Shown one piece after another: positions 29,305-37,050 of a DNA stretch of 63,756 nt. Position 1 is the stretch's first letter. Each line of letters starts with the position of its first letter. Source of the stretch: an uncultured Lactobacillus sp. (GTDB taxonomy: Bacteria; Bacillota; Bacilli; Lactobacillales; Lactobacillaceae); assembly GCA_905204935.1 (NCBI GenBank), contig CAJLBJ010000006.1, positions 1 to 63,756 on the forward strand, written 5' to 3'. Position numbers and translations under genes: made by a program. The notes under the pieces were generated by a model. It was not told the origin of the DNA. It ran no database searches and worked only from the letters and a program-made list of their open reading frames with translations.

Positions 29305-30027
29305 ATGAACTTATTTAAGAAAAAGAAACAACTTGATCGCTCAAGTATGGAAAATGGTGTTCGCATGATTACCGTTTCTTCTCCAAAATCGTCTAATACT
29401 GAACAATTTAATACAATTCGTACGAATATCCAATTTTCCAACGTTGATAAGGAATATAAGAGTCTTGTTTTGACTTCATCAACTGCTTCAGAAGGAAAGT
29501 CTACTGTTTCTGGGAATTTAGCTGCAAGTTTTGCAAAACAAGGTTTAAAGACTCTATTAGTGGACGCTGATTTACGGCGTCCAACTGTGGGAGCAACTTT
29601 TGACATTGGTAATACAAAGGGATTAACGAATTTTTTAACTGATCGCGGTTTAAACGTAAATAGTATCATTTATGAAACTAGCGTTAAGAATCTTTTTGTA
29701 ATGCCAAGTGGTCCTGTGCCACCTAATCCCTCAGAATTAATTGGTTCTAAGCGAATGGAGCATTTGATTGAAGCCTTAGGATCACAACTTGATTTAGTGA
29801 TCTATGATGCACCACCATTGCTTTCTGCCACAGATGCCCAATTAATCGCAACTAAAGTTGATGGGACCGTTTTAGTTGTTCGTCAAGGTAAGACTGAAAA
29901 AGATGCGGTTAAACAAGCTAAAGCTTTATTAGATCATGTGCATGCACCGATTTTAGGCTTTATCTTAAATGATGTTCCTGAAGAAAATCAGGGCTATTAT
30001 GGCTACTATGGTTATTATGGTAAATAA
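29305..30027 (+). CDS. wze: Wze/CpsD tyrosine autokinase
   Basis: This 240-residue BY-kinase has Walker A (STASEGKSTVSGNLA), Walker A' (LLVDADLRRPTVG) and Walker B (LVIYDAPPLL). The C-terminal tail has paired tyrosines, YYGYYGYYGK, the autophosphorylation cluster. With Wzd it controls EPS export and length. The matching phosphatase (Wzb/CpsB) is not in the window. GGAGG lies upstream. Confidence 0.93.
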   Translation: MNLFKKKKQLDRSSMENGVRMITVSSPKSSNTEQFNTIRTNIQFSNVDKEYKSLVLTSSTASEGKSTVSGNLAASFAKQGLKTLLVDADLRRPTVGATFDIGNTKGLTNFLTDRGLNVNSIIYETSVKNLFVMPSGPVPPNPSELIGSKRMEHLIEALGSQLDLVIYDAPPLLSATDAQLIATKVDGTVLVVRQGKTEKDAVKQAKALLDHVHAPILGFILNDVPEENQGYYGYYGYYGK

Positions 30028-30124
30028 TTTTAATTTATAAAACTAAAGTTACTTTTTTGCTCTTTGTTAAGTCGGACTGATAAAGTAATCACCAAAGGTT
30101 AAAATTTATTAGTTTTGATATTTG

Positions 30125-30166
30125 AGCTCTCTTTACTGGAGTTTTCCGGTGAGGAGAGCTTTTTTG
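30125..30166 (+). terminator. EPS operon terminator
   Basis: AGCTCTC pairs with GAGAGCT, with an inner ACTGG/CCGGT stem, followed by six T. A near-identical 41-base terminator is found at 36160 after an unrelated gene. Confidence 0.88.
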
Positions 30167-30190
30167 TTTGTAATTCCCCAATAGTATAGT

Positions 30191-30398
30191 GTAAGCGCCC
30201 AATAACAAGGTATATAGAATATCTTATCCCCTCCAGCTATACTAAATTCAAATAGTAAAACTGGAGGTTTTTATGATGCAACAACCAATTGTTCCACTTG
30301 AGATGTCTGAAGCTGTCTCACAAAAGTTTAAACAAAGAAATAAAAACGAGGTTTTGCTTCGTTGTAAAGTAGGAGATGTTGAATTAAGCCTTTTTTAG
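30191..30398 (+). mobile_element. IS66-family remnant, left end
   Basis: GTAAGCGCC at 30191 matches the start of IS66-family inverted repeats, and a truncated first reading frame of that family begins 82 bases later. No transposase core and no right end are seen, so only the left about 200 bases survive. It marks the junction between the EPS locus and an accessory strip. Confidence 0.65.
30273..30398 (+). pseudogene. Truncated IS66 accessory ORF
   Basis: After GGAGG an ATG opens 41 codons beginning MMQQPIVPLEMSEAVSQKF and ending RCKVGDVELSLF. This resembles the N-terminus of a small IS66-associated protein, then runs into a stop and unrelated AT-rich sequence. It is probably non-functional. 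Confidence 0.55.
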
Positions 30399-30883
30399 CT
30401 TTTGAATATAGTAATATAGAAAGCATTTTAATATTTTCTCGAAATCTCGATGAAGGAGGTTTCGCTGAAAAATCATATAGGAAAAAATTTCTCAATAAAT
30501 AGATATATTTATCGAAAAAAATCGAAATATAACACTTGAAAAACCTTATTAATCTTCTTAAAATATTATTGTAAGATAATCAGTGATTAATGATATTTTT
30601 TAAAGTATATTCACAGTATTCATTTTTTTAAAATTGAAGTATTTTTTTATTTCTTTTTGAACTTTGGCGATTTTATTTTAAATCTGGCTTTCTAGGATAA
30701 GGGGCAATAAAAATTTTCAACCTTAAGATAGTCAAAAAAAGAAAACTTATACATAAAAGGGAGTTTTCAAAAATATATGAAACTTGCCGGGAAAGAAGGT
30801 GACTTTTAAAGTATAGATGCTAAAATTCTTATAAAATAAGGGAGAATTTTGAGAAAATAGGACGTAACCAAGGAGGAAAATGT
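30399..30883. other. AT-rich intergenic region, no gene seen
   Basis: About 480 bases between the IS66 remnant and the protease gene hold no open frame with a binding site. The sequence is very AT-rich and may include the protease promoter, for which no clear hexamers stand out. Confidence 0.5.
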
Positions 30884-31690
30884 ATGGGATTTAGACATTT
30901 ATCTAGTGGTGAAAATGAAGCAATTGTTTTTGAGGAAAAAAATATTTTACAAGTCAAAAATTATTGGACAAAAGAACGTATGAAAAATGCGCTCCCTATG
31001 GTTATAGAATTAAAACCAGAGCATCCAATAGAAAAAAACAACAATAATCTTGGTGGAAAAGTTATTCCCGTAGAGGTTAGAACTGAGCCATATAAAGCTG
31101 GAGGTAAACTATTCTTTACTCGTGAAGGTAACGATTATGTGGCAACGGCAGAATTTTGCGGAGAAAAAAATTTAATATTAACTGCAGCTCATTGTTTAAG
31201 AAACAAAGAAACGGGCGAATGGTCAGATAATGTATTATTTCAGTTGGAATATGATTCCGGTTGGTCTGCTAAAATTTATCCGATTAGTACATTGGCTCTT
31301 AAAACAATGTGGTATAAAGAAAAAAACTATCGTTGGGATTATGGGTTTGGTGTGATTTCTAAGAAGAATCAAGGTGATTTTTGTCTTGACTATGATCTTA
31401 ATGTAAGTACAGGAGAGACAACTGCATTTGGTTATCCTAGCAATTATTATGAAGGCCATAGAATGGTATCAGTCACAGATAAGGTCGAGGATTTATATTC
31501 AAATGGTATTTTAAAAATGGCAGGAAATAATATGGGGGGCGGTTGCTCCGGCGGTGCTTGGGTAAAAAAAGGAACTAATACAGTAATTAGTTTAAATTCT
31601 TTTTCTTACGTAGGAATAGACGACGTAGAGTATGGTCCAAAATTTGATGAAAAATTTGAAAATTTAGTTCAATATGTAAAAACATTATAA
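30884..31690 (+). CDS. Trypsin-like serine protease without signal peptide
   Basis: This 268-residue S1-fold protease shows the full triad: His in LILTAAHCL, Asp in YRWDYGFGVI and Ser in GGGCSGGAWV. The segment NYWTKERMKNALP before the domain matches the pro-region of secreted actinobacterial relatives. Yet no signal peptide or membrane segment precedes it, and GGAGG fixes the start at this ATG. It is therefore predicted to be cytoplasmic or released by another route. It forms a unit with the 122-residue gene 13 bases downstream. The strip is AT-rich and lies beside IS66 debris, which suggests transfer. Target unknown. Confidence 0.85.
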   Translation: MGFRHLSSGENEAIVFEEKNILQVKNYWTKERMKNALPMVIELKPEHPIEKNNNNLGGKVIPVEVRTEPYKAGGKLFFTREGNDYVATAEFCGEKNLILTAAHCLRNKETGEWSDNVLFQLEYDSGWSAKIYPISTLALKTMWYKEKNYRWDYGFGVISKKNQGDFCLDYDLNVSTGETTAFGYPSNYYEGHRMVSVTDKVEDLYSNGILKMAGNNMGGGCSGGAWVKKGTNTVISLNSFSYVGIDDVEYGPKFDEKFENLVQYVKTL

Positions 31691-31703
31691 GGAGGATATA
31701 TAC

Positions 31704-32072
31704 ATGGATATAATTAGATATTTCAGACTAAAAAATAAAGGTGCATTTGTAGCAAAGATGGATGTTATCTGCTCTATTGAAAGTGGAGAAAATAGTGCTA
31801 AAATAGTTTGCCATCAAGACGGATATAGAGATATATGTGCGGCAGGAGAACGCTCAATTGATATTTCAGAACTTAGATATACAGATAGTAATGGGAATAA
31901 GCAACCTATACCAGAAGGTTCAATTGTTCAATTGAAAGTAGTAGTGGTAGCTGGAAAAGATAAAACTTCCGAAGAATATGTATATTCTTCCAAGAGTGAA
32001 GCAATGCAATCCTTTAAAATAAAAGGAACTACATTAATTAATTCTCTTGAAAAGATTGGAAATAACGAATAG
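31704..32072 (+). CDS. Small beta-rich partner of the trypsin-like protease
   Basis: I cannot name this 122-residue protein's family. It begins IIRYFRLKNKGAFVAKM, contains YRDICAAGERSIDISEL, and ends with IKGTTLINSLEKIG. The alternating pattern suggests a beta-sandwich. No signal peptide or membrane segment is seen. AAGGAGG is a strong binding site. The tight spacing after the protease suggests they work together, for instance as regulator, inhibitor or substrate. A terminator follows. Confidence 0.75.
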   Translation: MDIIRYFRLKNKGAFVAKMDVICSIESGENSAKIVCHQDGYRDICAAGERSIDISELRYTDSNGNKQPIPEGSIVQLKVVVVAGKDKTSEEYVYSSKSEAMQSFKIKGTTLINSLEKIGNNE

Positions 32073-32144
32073 TTTCAGAGAAATTTTAACTATGGAAGTT
32101 TGGAAAAAATAATACCTGTCATAATAGTATTCTATGCTTTAGTT

Positions 32145-32184
32145 ATCCTGCGCTTAACTTGTTCAGTTAGGCGTGGGATTTTTT
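32145..32184 (+). terminator. Terminator of the protease pair
   Basis: ATCCTGCGC pairs with GCGTGGGAT (with G-U pairs), inner AACT/AGTT, and six T follow. Confidence 0.75.
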
Positions 32185-32286
32185 GTTGCAAAATAAGGTG
32201 ATTAGCTGACGAAAAATTGCGCTGGTATACTAAATAAATTACTTTTGGCAACTTGAATTGTAACGCTGCTTTCATAAAGATAATTG

Positions 32287-32327
32287 AAAAGGCGACTATA
32301 AACCGCTTTTGGTTATAGTCGCCTTTT
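32287..32327 (-). terminator. Terminator of the immunity-like gene
   Basis: A perfect 15-bp stem, AAAAGGCGACTATAA with TTATAGTCGCCTTTT, lies just past the minus-strand stop codon at 32335. Confidence 0.85.
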
Positions 32328-32334
32328 GTGTCTT

Positions 32335-32661
32335 TTAGCTAAGCAATGGTCCACCGACCGCACGCACATCGTTTAACGCATCCGAGTAAAAGAAGTGGTT
32401 AAAAGCGCGCCAATCTTGCTTGGTTTGCTCAGAAATTTCGATGCTGCCAAAGCCAATGAGCTTGCTGATTCTGGCATAAAAGCGAGCTATTGCATAATCG
32501 GAGTTCTTGTAGCTAGCCTTAGGATTTTCTAAGTTTTTTAAAGTGTCTACGATTAGCTCTTTAACCTCTGCGTCATAGCCAGCTAGTCGTGGCATTTCAT
32601 TGAAGCTAGTTTGAAATTGGCTGATTAGTTCATAAGCTTGTTTTCTTAGTTCTTTTTCCAT
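32335..32661 (-). CDS. Bacteriocin immunity protein-like (EntA_Im type)
   Basis: This 108-residue helical cytoplasmic protein resembles class IIa bacteriocin immunity proteins in size and pattern: an N-terminal helix QAYELISQF, a central VKELIVDTLKNLENP, and a C-terminal helix plus tail ending DVRAVGGPLL. Such proteins guard the mannose PTS receptor from a bacteriocin. The ATG at 32661 is 7 bases after GGGGGAG. No bacteriocin precursor or transporter is nearby, so it would be an orphan. The call is from pattern only. Confidence 0.5.
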   Translation of the reverse strand: MEKELRKQAYELISQFQTSFNEMPRLAGYDAEVKELIVDTLKNLENPKASYKNSDYAIARFYARISKLIGFGSIEISEQTKQDWRAFNHFFYSDALNDVRAVGGPLLS

Positions 32662-32823
32662 CAAAGCACTCCCCCTAAAACTTAGTTACTTTGTTGGCCT
32701 CATTCTAGCACCCTAAAGTGGCTTGTGCAAGCTTATTATAAAGGTATTTTGAGATTGCTTGAATCTTTTGGCATTTTTGAGTATAGTTAAAAAAGAATTT
32801 AGTGCGTGAAGTGAGGAAAAATA

Positions 32824-33915
32824 GTGAAAGTCTTACAATATTTATACAGCTTAAACGTTGGTGGGGCCGAGACGATGTTTGTTGAATACTTAATTCAGAT
32901 GAAAAAACGGGGTATCGATGGCAAATTACTTGTCTATTTTAAAGACGACAATCATCTTTTACGACGCTTAGAAGAAAATGGTATCGAAGTGATTTCGTTA
33001 TTTAAACATAACGACCATAAGCCTTGGCACCGTCTGCAACGCAAGTTATTTGTCAAGTGGCGCACCAAGCAGTTGCTCAATCAATTAGATTATGATGTCT
33101 TGCATCTGCACATGCAAACAAGCAACTACTTGCCACGACAGAAGTTTGCGGCTAAGCTCTTTTACACGCACCACATTAATATCCCAAGCTATATCGATGT
33201 TTTTGGGGATGTTTGGGTTGATAGTTTACGTTATCACATCGAAAACAACAACTTGACCTCGTTTGTTTTAAGCGAAGAGATGAAACGAGATGCAGAGCGC
33301 TTGATTTCACCTAAAAACGTCATGTATCTACCAAACTCGATTGACATCATCGCCTTTCGGGCACAAACAATGGCGCGCTCAACTTTCTTACAGGAACATA
33401 ACCTGCCTGACGATGCCTTTTTAGTGGGACATGTTGCTCGTCTGGATGAAGTCAAAAATCATAAAAAGAGCCTTGAGATCCTACAAGCTCTCTGCCAAAA
33501 ACGCCCACATTCTTATTTAGTCGTAGTTGGAACAGGTAAAGACAGCTATTTAACCGAACTCAAGGATTACGCCAAGCAATTAGGTGTGGCTGATAATGTC
33601 TTATTCTTAGGTTTGCGTTCTGACATTGGAGCTTTAATGAGTGTTTTTGATGCAGGAATTTTACCATCGTTACATGAAGGCTTTTCATTAACAATGATTG
33701 AATATCAAGCTAAAAACTTACGTTGTGTTTGTTCGAATACAGTTCCAATAGAAGTTATTTGTAACAATAATTGTTTTAGAATGGCACTTAATGAACCTGC
33801 AAGTGCTTGGGCAGATCGTTTGTTAGCCACAGATGTTCGTCCTAAGAGTCAAGACATCATGCAATTTGATGTACAAAGAGTCTTAGATAAATTAATCGCA
33901 GAATATCAAAAATAA
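32824..33915 (+). CDS. Orphan glycosyltransferase family 4 (EpsF-like)
   Basis: This 363-residue GT-B enzyme starts KVLQYLYSLNVGGAETMFVEYL and carries SLHEGFSLTMIEYQAKNL in the donor-binding part. GTG at 32824 follows GTGAGG. Its composition matches the core genome rather than the AT-rich EPS block. It stands alone with its own terminator, 2.8 kb from the EPS locus. It may decorate cell-wall polymer or belong to an old EPS module. Confidence 0.87.
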   Translation: MKVLQYLYSLNVGGAETMFVEYLIQMKKRGIDGKLLVYFKDDNHLLRRLEENGIEVISLFKHNDHKPWHRLQRKLFVKWRTKQLLNQLDYDVLHLHMQTSNYLPRQKFAAKLFYTHHINIPSYIDVFGDVWVDSLRYHIENNNLTSFVLSEEMKRDAERLISPKNVMYLPNSIDIIAFRAQTMARSTFLQEHNLPDDAFLVGHVARLDEVKNHKKSLEILQALCQKRPHSYLVVVGTGKDSYLTELKDYAKQLGVADNVLFLGLRSDIGALMSVFDAGILPSLHEGFSLTMIEYQAKNLRCVCSNTVPIEVICNNNCFRMALNEPASAWADRLLATDVRPKSQDIMQFDVQRVLDKLIAEYQK

Positions 33916-33920
33916 GTAAG

Positions 33921-33951
33921 TTCCCGTAATATTACGTTACGGGAATTTTTT
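33921..33951 (+). terminator. Terminator of the orphan glycosyltransferase
   Basis: TTCCCGTAA pairs with TTACGGGAA around a 7-base loop, followed by six T. Confidence 0.88.
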
Positions 33952-34153
33952 CTATCTTTTTTATTTCAAAGTGACAAGGCAAAGTGAAATTTTTTTAGCT
34001 AAATATATTGTGCACAATTTAGTCCTTTGTTATTGTAAATATACAGATGAGATATCTGTTTAAAAGTTGTTTATAACCCTTGGTAAAACAGTATTTTTAG
34101 AGTTAAAAAAATAACTTTATCAAGATTGATATAGATGAAAGAGGGTGATTATT

Positions 34154-34812
34154 ATGAAGAAGTTCAAACATTTTTTGGCCAGCGCCTTATTGTTAAGTGC
34201 TCTTGTTGCTCCAAGTATGGGGAGTGTTAAAGCAGCTAGTGCAACAGACGTTAACGATTATATTTATGGGCTTAATTATCAAGCTGACCAACTTCTTGCG
34301 CAAAATGGGGAAAACTTACTAATCATTGTATCGACTAGCAGCAAGCTAGATAATGGAACTTTCACAGTCGTTAAGCGTGAAAAAAGAGCCTTAGCAACAA
34401 TACTGCCGATTTATCAGTGATTGGCTCAAATATTAATGGTACTTCTGATTATATTGAAATCACAGCAACCAACTATCCTAGCTTTAGCTTAACACTTGAT
34501 CACTCAGGTGCTTACGTAGCATGTTTCTATATTGATTGAGATGAAGTCAGCTACGATGATAAGGGTAACGAAATCTCGACTCATAAGACTTGGGATAAAA
34601 ACGGGTATAACTTGACTGCCTATTGGCAAGAAATCTTGCAACTTCCAAGCAATGCACGTAACTTACGTATAGTTGCTCAAGAAGCGACCGGCTTGGCATG
34701 GGAATGGTGGCGGACAATTTATAACAAGCAAAAGCTTCCACTAACGGAAAATCGCACAATTGAGATTTGGAGCACAACCCTTTATCCACGTGTATCCGAA
34801 ACATTAAGTTAA
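34154..34812 (+). pseudogene. Decayed cholesterol-dependent cytolysin gene
   Basis: The start ATG at 34154 opens a signal peptide (KKFKHFLASALLLSALVAPS..VKA) and a domain-1 start like perfringolysin O (GLNYQADQLLAQNGE, FTVVKREK). A missing A in the run at 34380-34385 shifts the frame. The next frame continues SLSNNTADLSVIGSNIN, then jumps straight to domain 4 (SDYIEITATNYPSF, LDHSGAYVACFYID). An in-frame TGA at 34537-34539, probably once Trp, follows. After it come WDEVSYDDKGNE, the undecapeptide EATGLAWEWWR and the cholesterol-binding TTLYP. About 280 central residues, including the pore-forming segments, are missing, so no active toxin is possible. Confidence 0.9.
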
Positions 34813-34815
34813 TAA

Positions 34816-34852
34816 AAAGCTCTCTTAGAAAGAGTTTCTAGGAGGGTTTTGT
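34816..34852 (+). terminator. Terminator after the cytolysin remnant
   Basis: AAGCTCTCTTAGAAA pairs imperfectly with TTTCTAGGAGGGTTTT. It is of the same general shape as those at 30125 and 36160. Confidence 0.65.
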
Positions 34853-34944
34853 TGTAAATCTTTATATATATTTTGATAAAAAGATTGTCGAATCGCGTAG
34901 ATTTTTGTATCATGAAAGCATAATGAGATGCTGTGGAGGAAAAC

Positions 34945-36123
34945 ATGGAAAAAGTATATATTGCTAAAGCCTTACGCACACCAATTGGGAGTTTTGGTGG
35001 TACTTTAAGCCAACAAAGCGCTGCTCAGCTAGGAACGTGTGTGTTAAACGAGCTTTTAAAGCAAACGGCTTTGCCAGCAAGCGCCATCGATGAAGTTTTG
35101 GTCGGTTCGGCTCTACAAGCAGGCCAAGGTCAAAACGTGGCACGCCAGATCGCCTTAAATGCTGGACTCGATTGGCAAGTGCCAGCTACTACCATCAATA
35201 TGGTTTGTGGTTCAGGAATGCGCGCTATTTTAAACGGAATTCAATCTATCATGGTTGGCGATAATCAAATCGTGATAGCGGGCGGAAGCGAAAGCATGAG
35301 CAATGCACCGTACTTGCAAAAAAATGTGCGCTTTGGAGCCAAGATGGGCCAAGTTAGCCTAGAAGATAGCTTGTTATACGATGGCTTAGAAGATGCGTTT
35401 AGTCATCAGCACATGGGTTTGACGGCTGAAACCTTGGCTGACCAATATAACTTAACGCGCGCTAAGCTAGACGAATATGCCTATCAATCACAATTAAAGA
35501 CTAAGCAAGCGCAAGAAAGTGGACGCTTTGTAGATGAGATTGTCCCGGTTGAGATTCAAAGTAAAAAAGGTAGCTTTTGGTTTACCGAAGATGAACATCC
35601 ACGCACGCCTGATTTGTCTAAGCTAGCACAATTACGCCCAGCCTTCAAAAAAGATGGCTTAGTTACTGCAGGCAATGCTTCAGGGATTAACGATGGGGCA
35701 GCTTTGGTCTTGTTGACGACTAAAAAAGCCGCTGCCACATATAACTTGGAGTTGCTTGCCGAAGTGACTGGCTGGGGCCAAGCGGGGGTAAATCCCGAAG
35801 TCATGGGCTTAGGTCCGGTGCCTGCAGTCAAAAAAACCCTCAAAAAAGCTGATTTAACGTTAGATGAGATTGACTTAATCGAGTTAAATGAAGCTTTTGC
35901 CGCCCAAGCGTTAGCCGATATTTATGAACTTGGCTTAGATCAACAAAAAGTCAACGTCAATGGGGGCGCAATTGCCTTAGGACACCCAATCGGTGCCTCT
36001 GGGGCACGCATCCTTGTGAGCTTGGTTCATGAACTAACCAAACGCCCAACTGCCCAAAATGGCTTGGCGACCTTGTGCATCGGTGGTGGCATGGGCATTG
36101 CCATGACGATTAAAAAAGTATAA
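34945..36123 (+). CDS. thlA: Acetyl-CoA C-acetyltransferase (thiolase)
   Basis: This 392-residue thiolase joins two acetyl-CoA to acetoacetyl-CoA, the entry step of the mevalonate pathway in lactobacilli. The acyl-carrying Cys is in MVCGSGM, His in GHPIGASGAR and the second Cys in CIGGGMG. The ATG at 34945 follows GGAGG; a GTG four codons upstream is less likely. It is a single-gene unit closed by the terminator at 36160. Confidence 0.93.
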   Translation: MEKVYIAKALRTPIGSFGGTLSQQSAAQLGTCVLNELLKQTALPASAIDEVLVGSALQAGQGQNVARQIALNAGLDWQVPATTINMVCGSGMRAILNGIQSIMVGDNQIVIAGGSESMSNAPYLQKNVRFGAKMGQVSLEDSLLYDGLEDAFSHQHMGLTAETLADQYNLTRAKLDEYAYQSQLKTKQAQESGRFVDEIVPVEIQSKKGSFWFTEDEHPRTPDLSKLAQLRPAFKKDGLVTAGNASGINDGAALVLLTTKKAAATYNLELLAEVTGWGQAGVNPEVMGLGPVPAVKKTLKKADLTLDEIDLIELNEAFAAQALADIYELGLDQQKVNVNGGAIALGHPIGASGARILVSLVHELTKRPTAQNGLATLCIGGGMGIAMTIKKV

Positions 36124-36159
36124 TTATTGACAAGTGATCGTTAATAGAGATTTTTTTGA

Positions 36160-36198
36160 GCTCTCTTTGCTGGATTTTTCCAGTGAGGAGGGCTTTTT
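36160..36198 (+). terminator. Thiolase terminator, twin of the EPS terminator
   Basis: AGCTCTC with GAGGGCT, inner GCTGG/CCAGT, six T. It differs from the one at 30125 in only a few positions, and inner-stem changes keep pairing. Confidence 0.87.
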
Positions 36199-36201
36199 TA
36201 C

Positions 36202-36239
36202 AAAAAAATTAGGACCGATAGAAAATCTATCAGTCCTAA
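36202..36239 (-). terminator. Terminator of the terC gene
   Basis: TTAGGAC-c-GATAGA pairs with TCTATC-a-GTCCTAA around AAA. On the minus strand the stem is followed by a run of T. Confidence 0.82.
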
Positions 36240-36249
36240 AACTTTTTAG

Positions 36250-36984
36250 TTAACGTTGATCACGAAATTTGTGTGCGACAACGGTCAAAGCCAATAAGGC
36301 TAGGACAATCCCGCCAAAAATCCCGGCTGGAATTTCAATTTCAATCATTGGAATCGTCAAGAACAATTTAATCCCGATTAAACCAACCAAGAAGTAAGCC
36401 GTGATTTCTAATTCGGGCACTATGTCCATCAAACGCATGATAACTTCGGCAATCCCACGCATACAGATGATCCCAATCAAGCCCCCAATCAAGACAATGA
36501 CCGGATTAGGCGAGATTGCAAGTGATGCAAGAATTGAGTCAACAGAAAAGACAATGTCCATCAATTCAATTGACAAAACCACCGACCAAAACAGCGGTAA
36601 AATTGGCTTTCTTTTCTTGCCTTTTTTACGTTTAACACGTTCGGGATGAGCCATCTTCCAGAAGTGATTTACTGAAAGATAAACTAAATATAAAGCCCCG
36701 ATAACTTTGATTTCCCAAAAATGAATCAGGTAACTACCAACTCCGATGAGTAAGAAACGGAAAAGATAAGCGCCCCATAGCCCATAAAACAAGGATTTTT
36801 CTTGTTCTTTTTTAGTTGGTAATTTTTGTGTTTGGGCTGCTAACACAATCGCATTATCTACGGATAAGATACATTCGATCAAAACCAGTGATAAGATGAT
36901 TAACCAATCCTCACCAGAAGTGATCACAGCGCGCCAGTTTTCAATATCGAAAAATGGTCCATAAAGATTTTGTAAGATATCCAA
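36250..36984 (-). CDS. TerC family membrane protein
   Basis: This 244-residue protein has about seven membrane helices and the two paired acidic motifs of TerC: LIECILSVDNAIVLA near residue 35 and ELMDIVFSVDSILAS near residue 140. TerC proteins move or handle metal ions, manganese in several Firmicutes, often beside secreted metalloproteins. The TTG start at 36984 lies 8 bases after AGGGG. No yybP-ykoY riboswitch could be recognised upstream. Confidence 0.9.
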   Translation of the reverse strand: MDILQNLYGPFFDIENWRAVITSGEDWLIILSLVLIECILSVDNAIVLAAQTQKLPTKKEQEKSLFYGLWGAYLFRFLLIGVGSYLIHFWEIKVIGALYLVYLSVNHFWKMAHPERVKRKKGKKRKPILPLFWSVVLSIELMDIVFSVDSILASLAISPNPVIVLIGGLIGIICMRGIAEVIMRLMDIVPELEITAYFLVGLIGIKLFLTIPMIEIEIPAGIFGGIVLALLALTVVAHKFRDQR

Positions 36985-37050
36985 TTACGATTCCCCTTTA
37001 AATATTATTTACAATTAAATTCTAACATAATTTTCTGAAAAAATGTGGGA

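Noticed and set aside
34547..34804. 85-codon minus-strand frame
   Set aside because: It is antisense to cytolysin domain 4, which has much stronger support.
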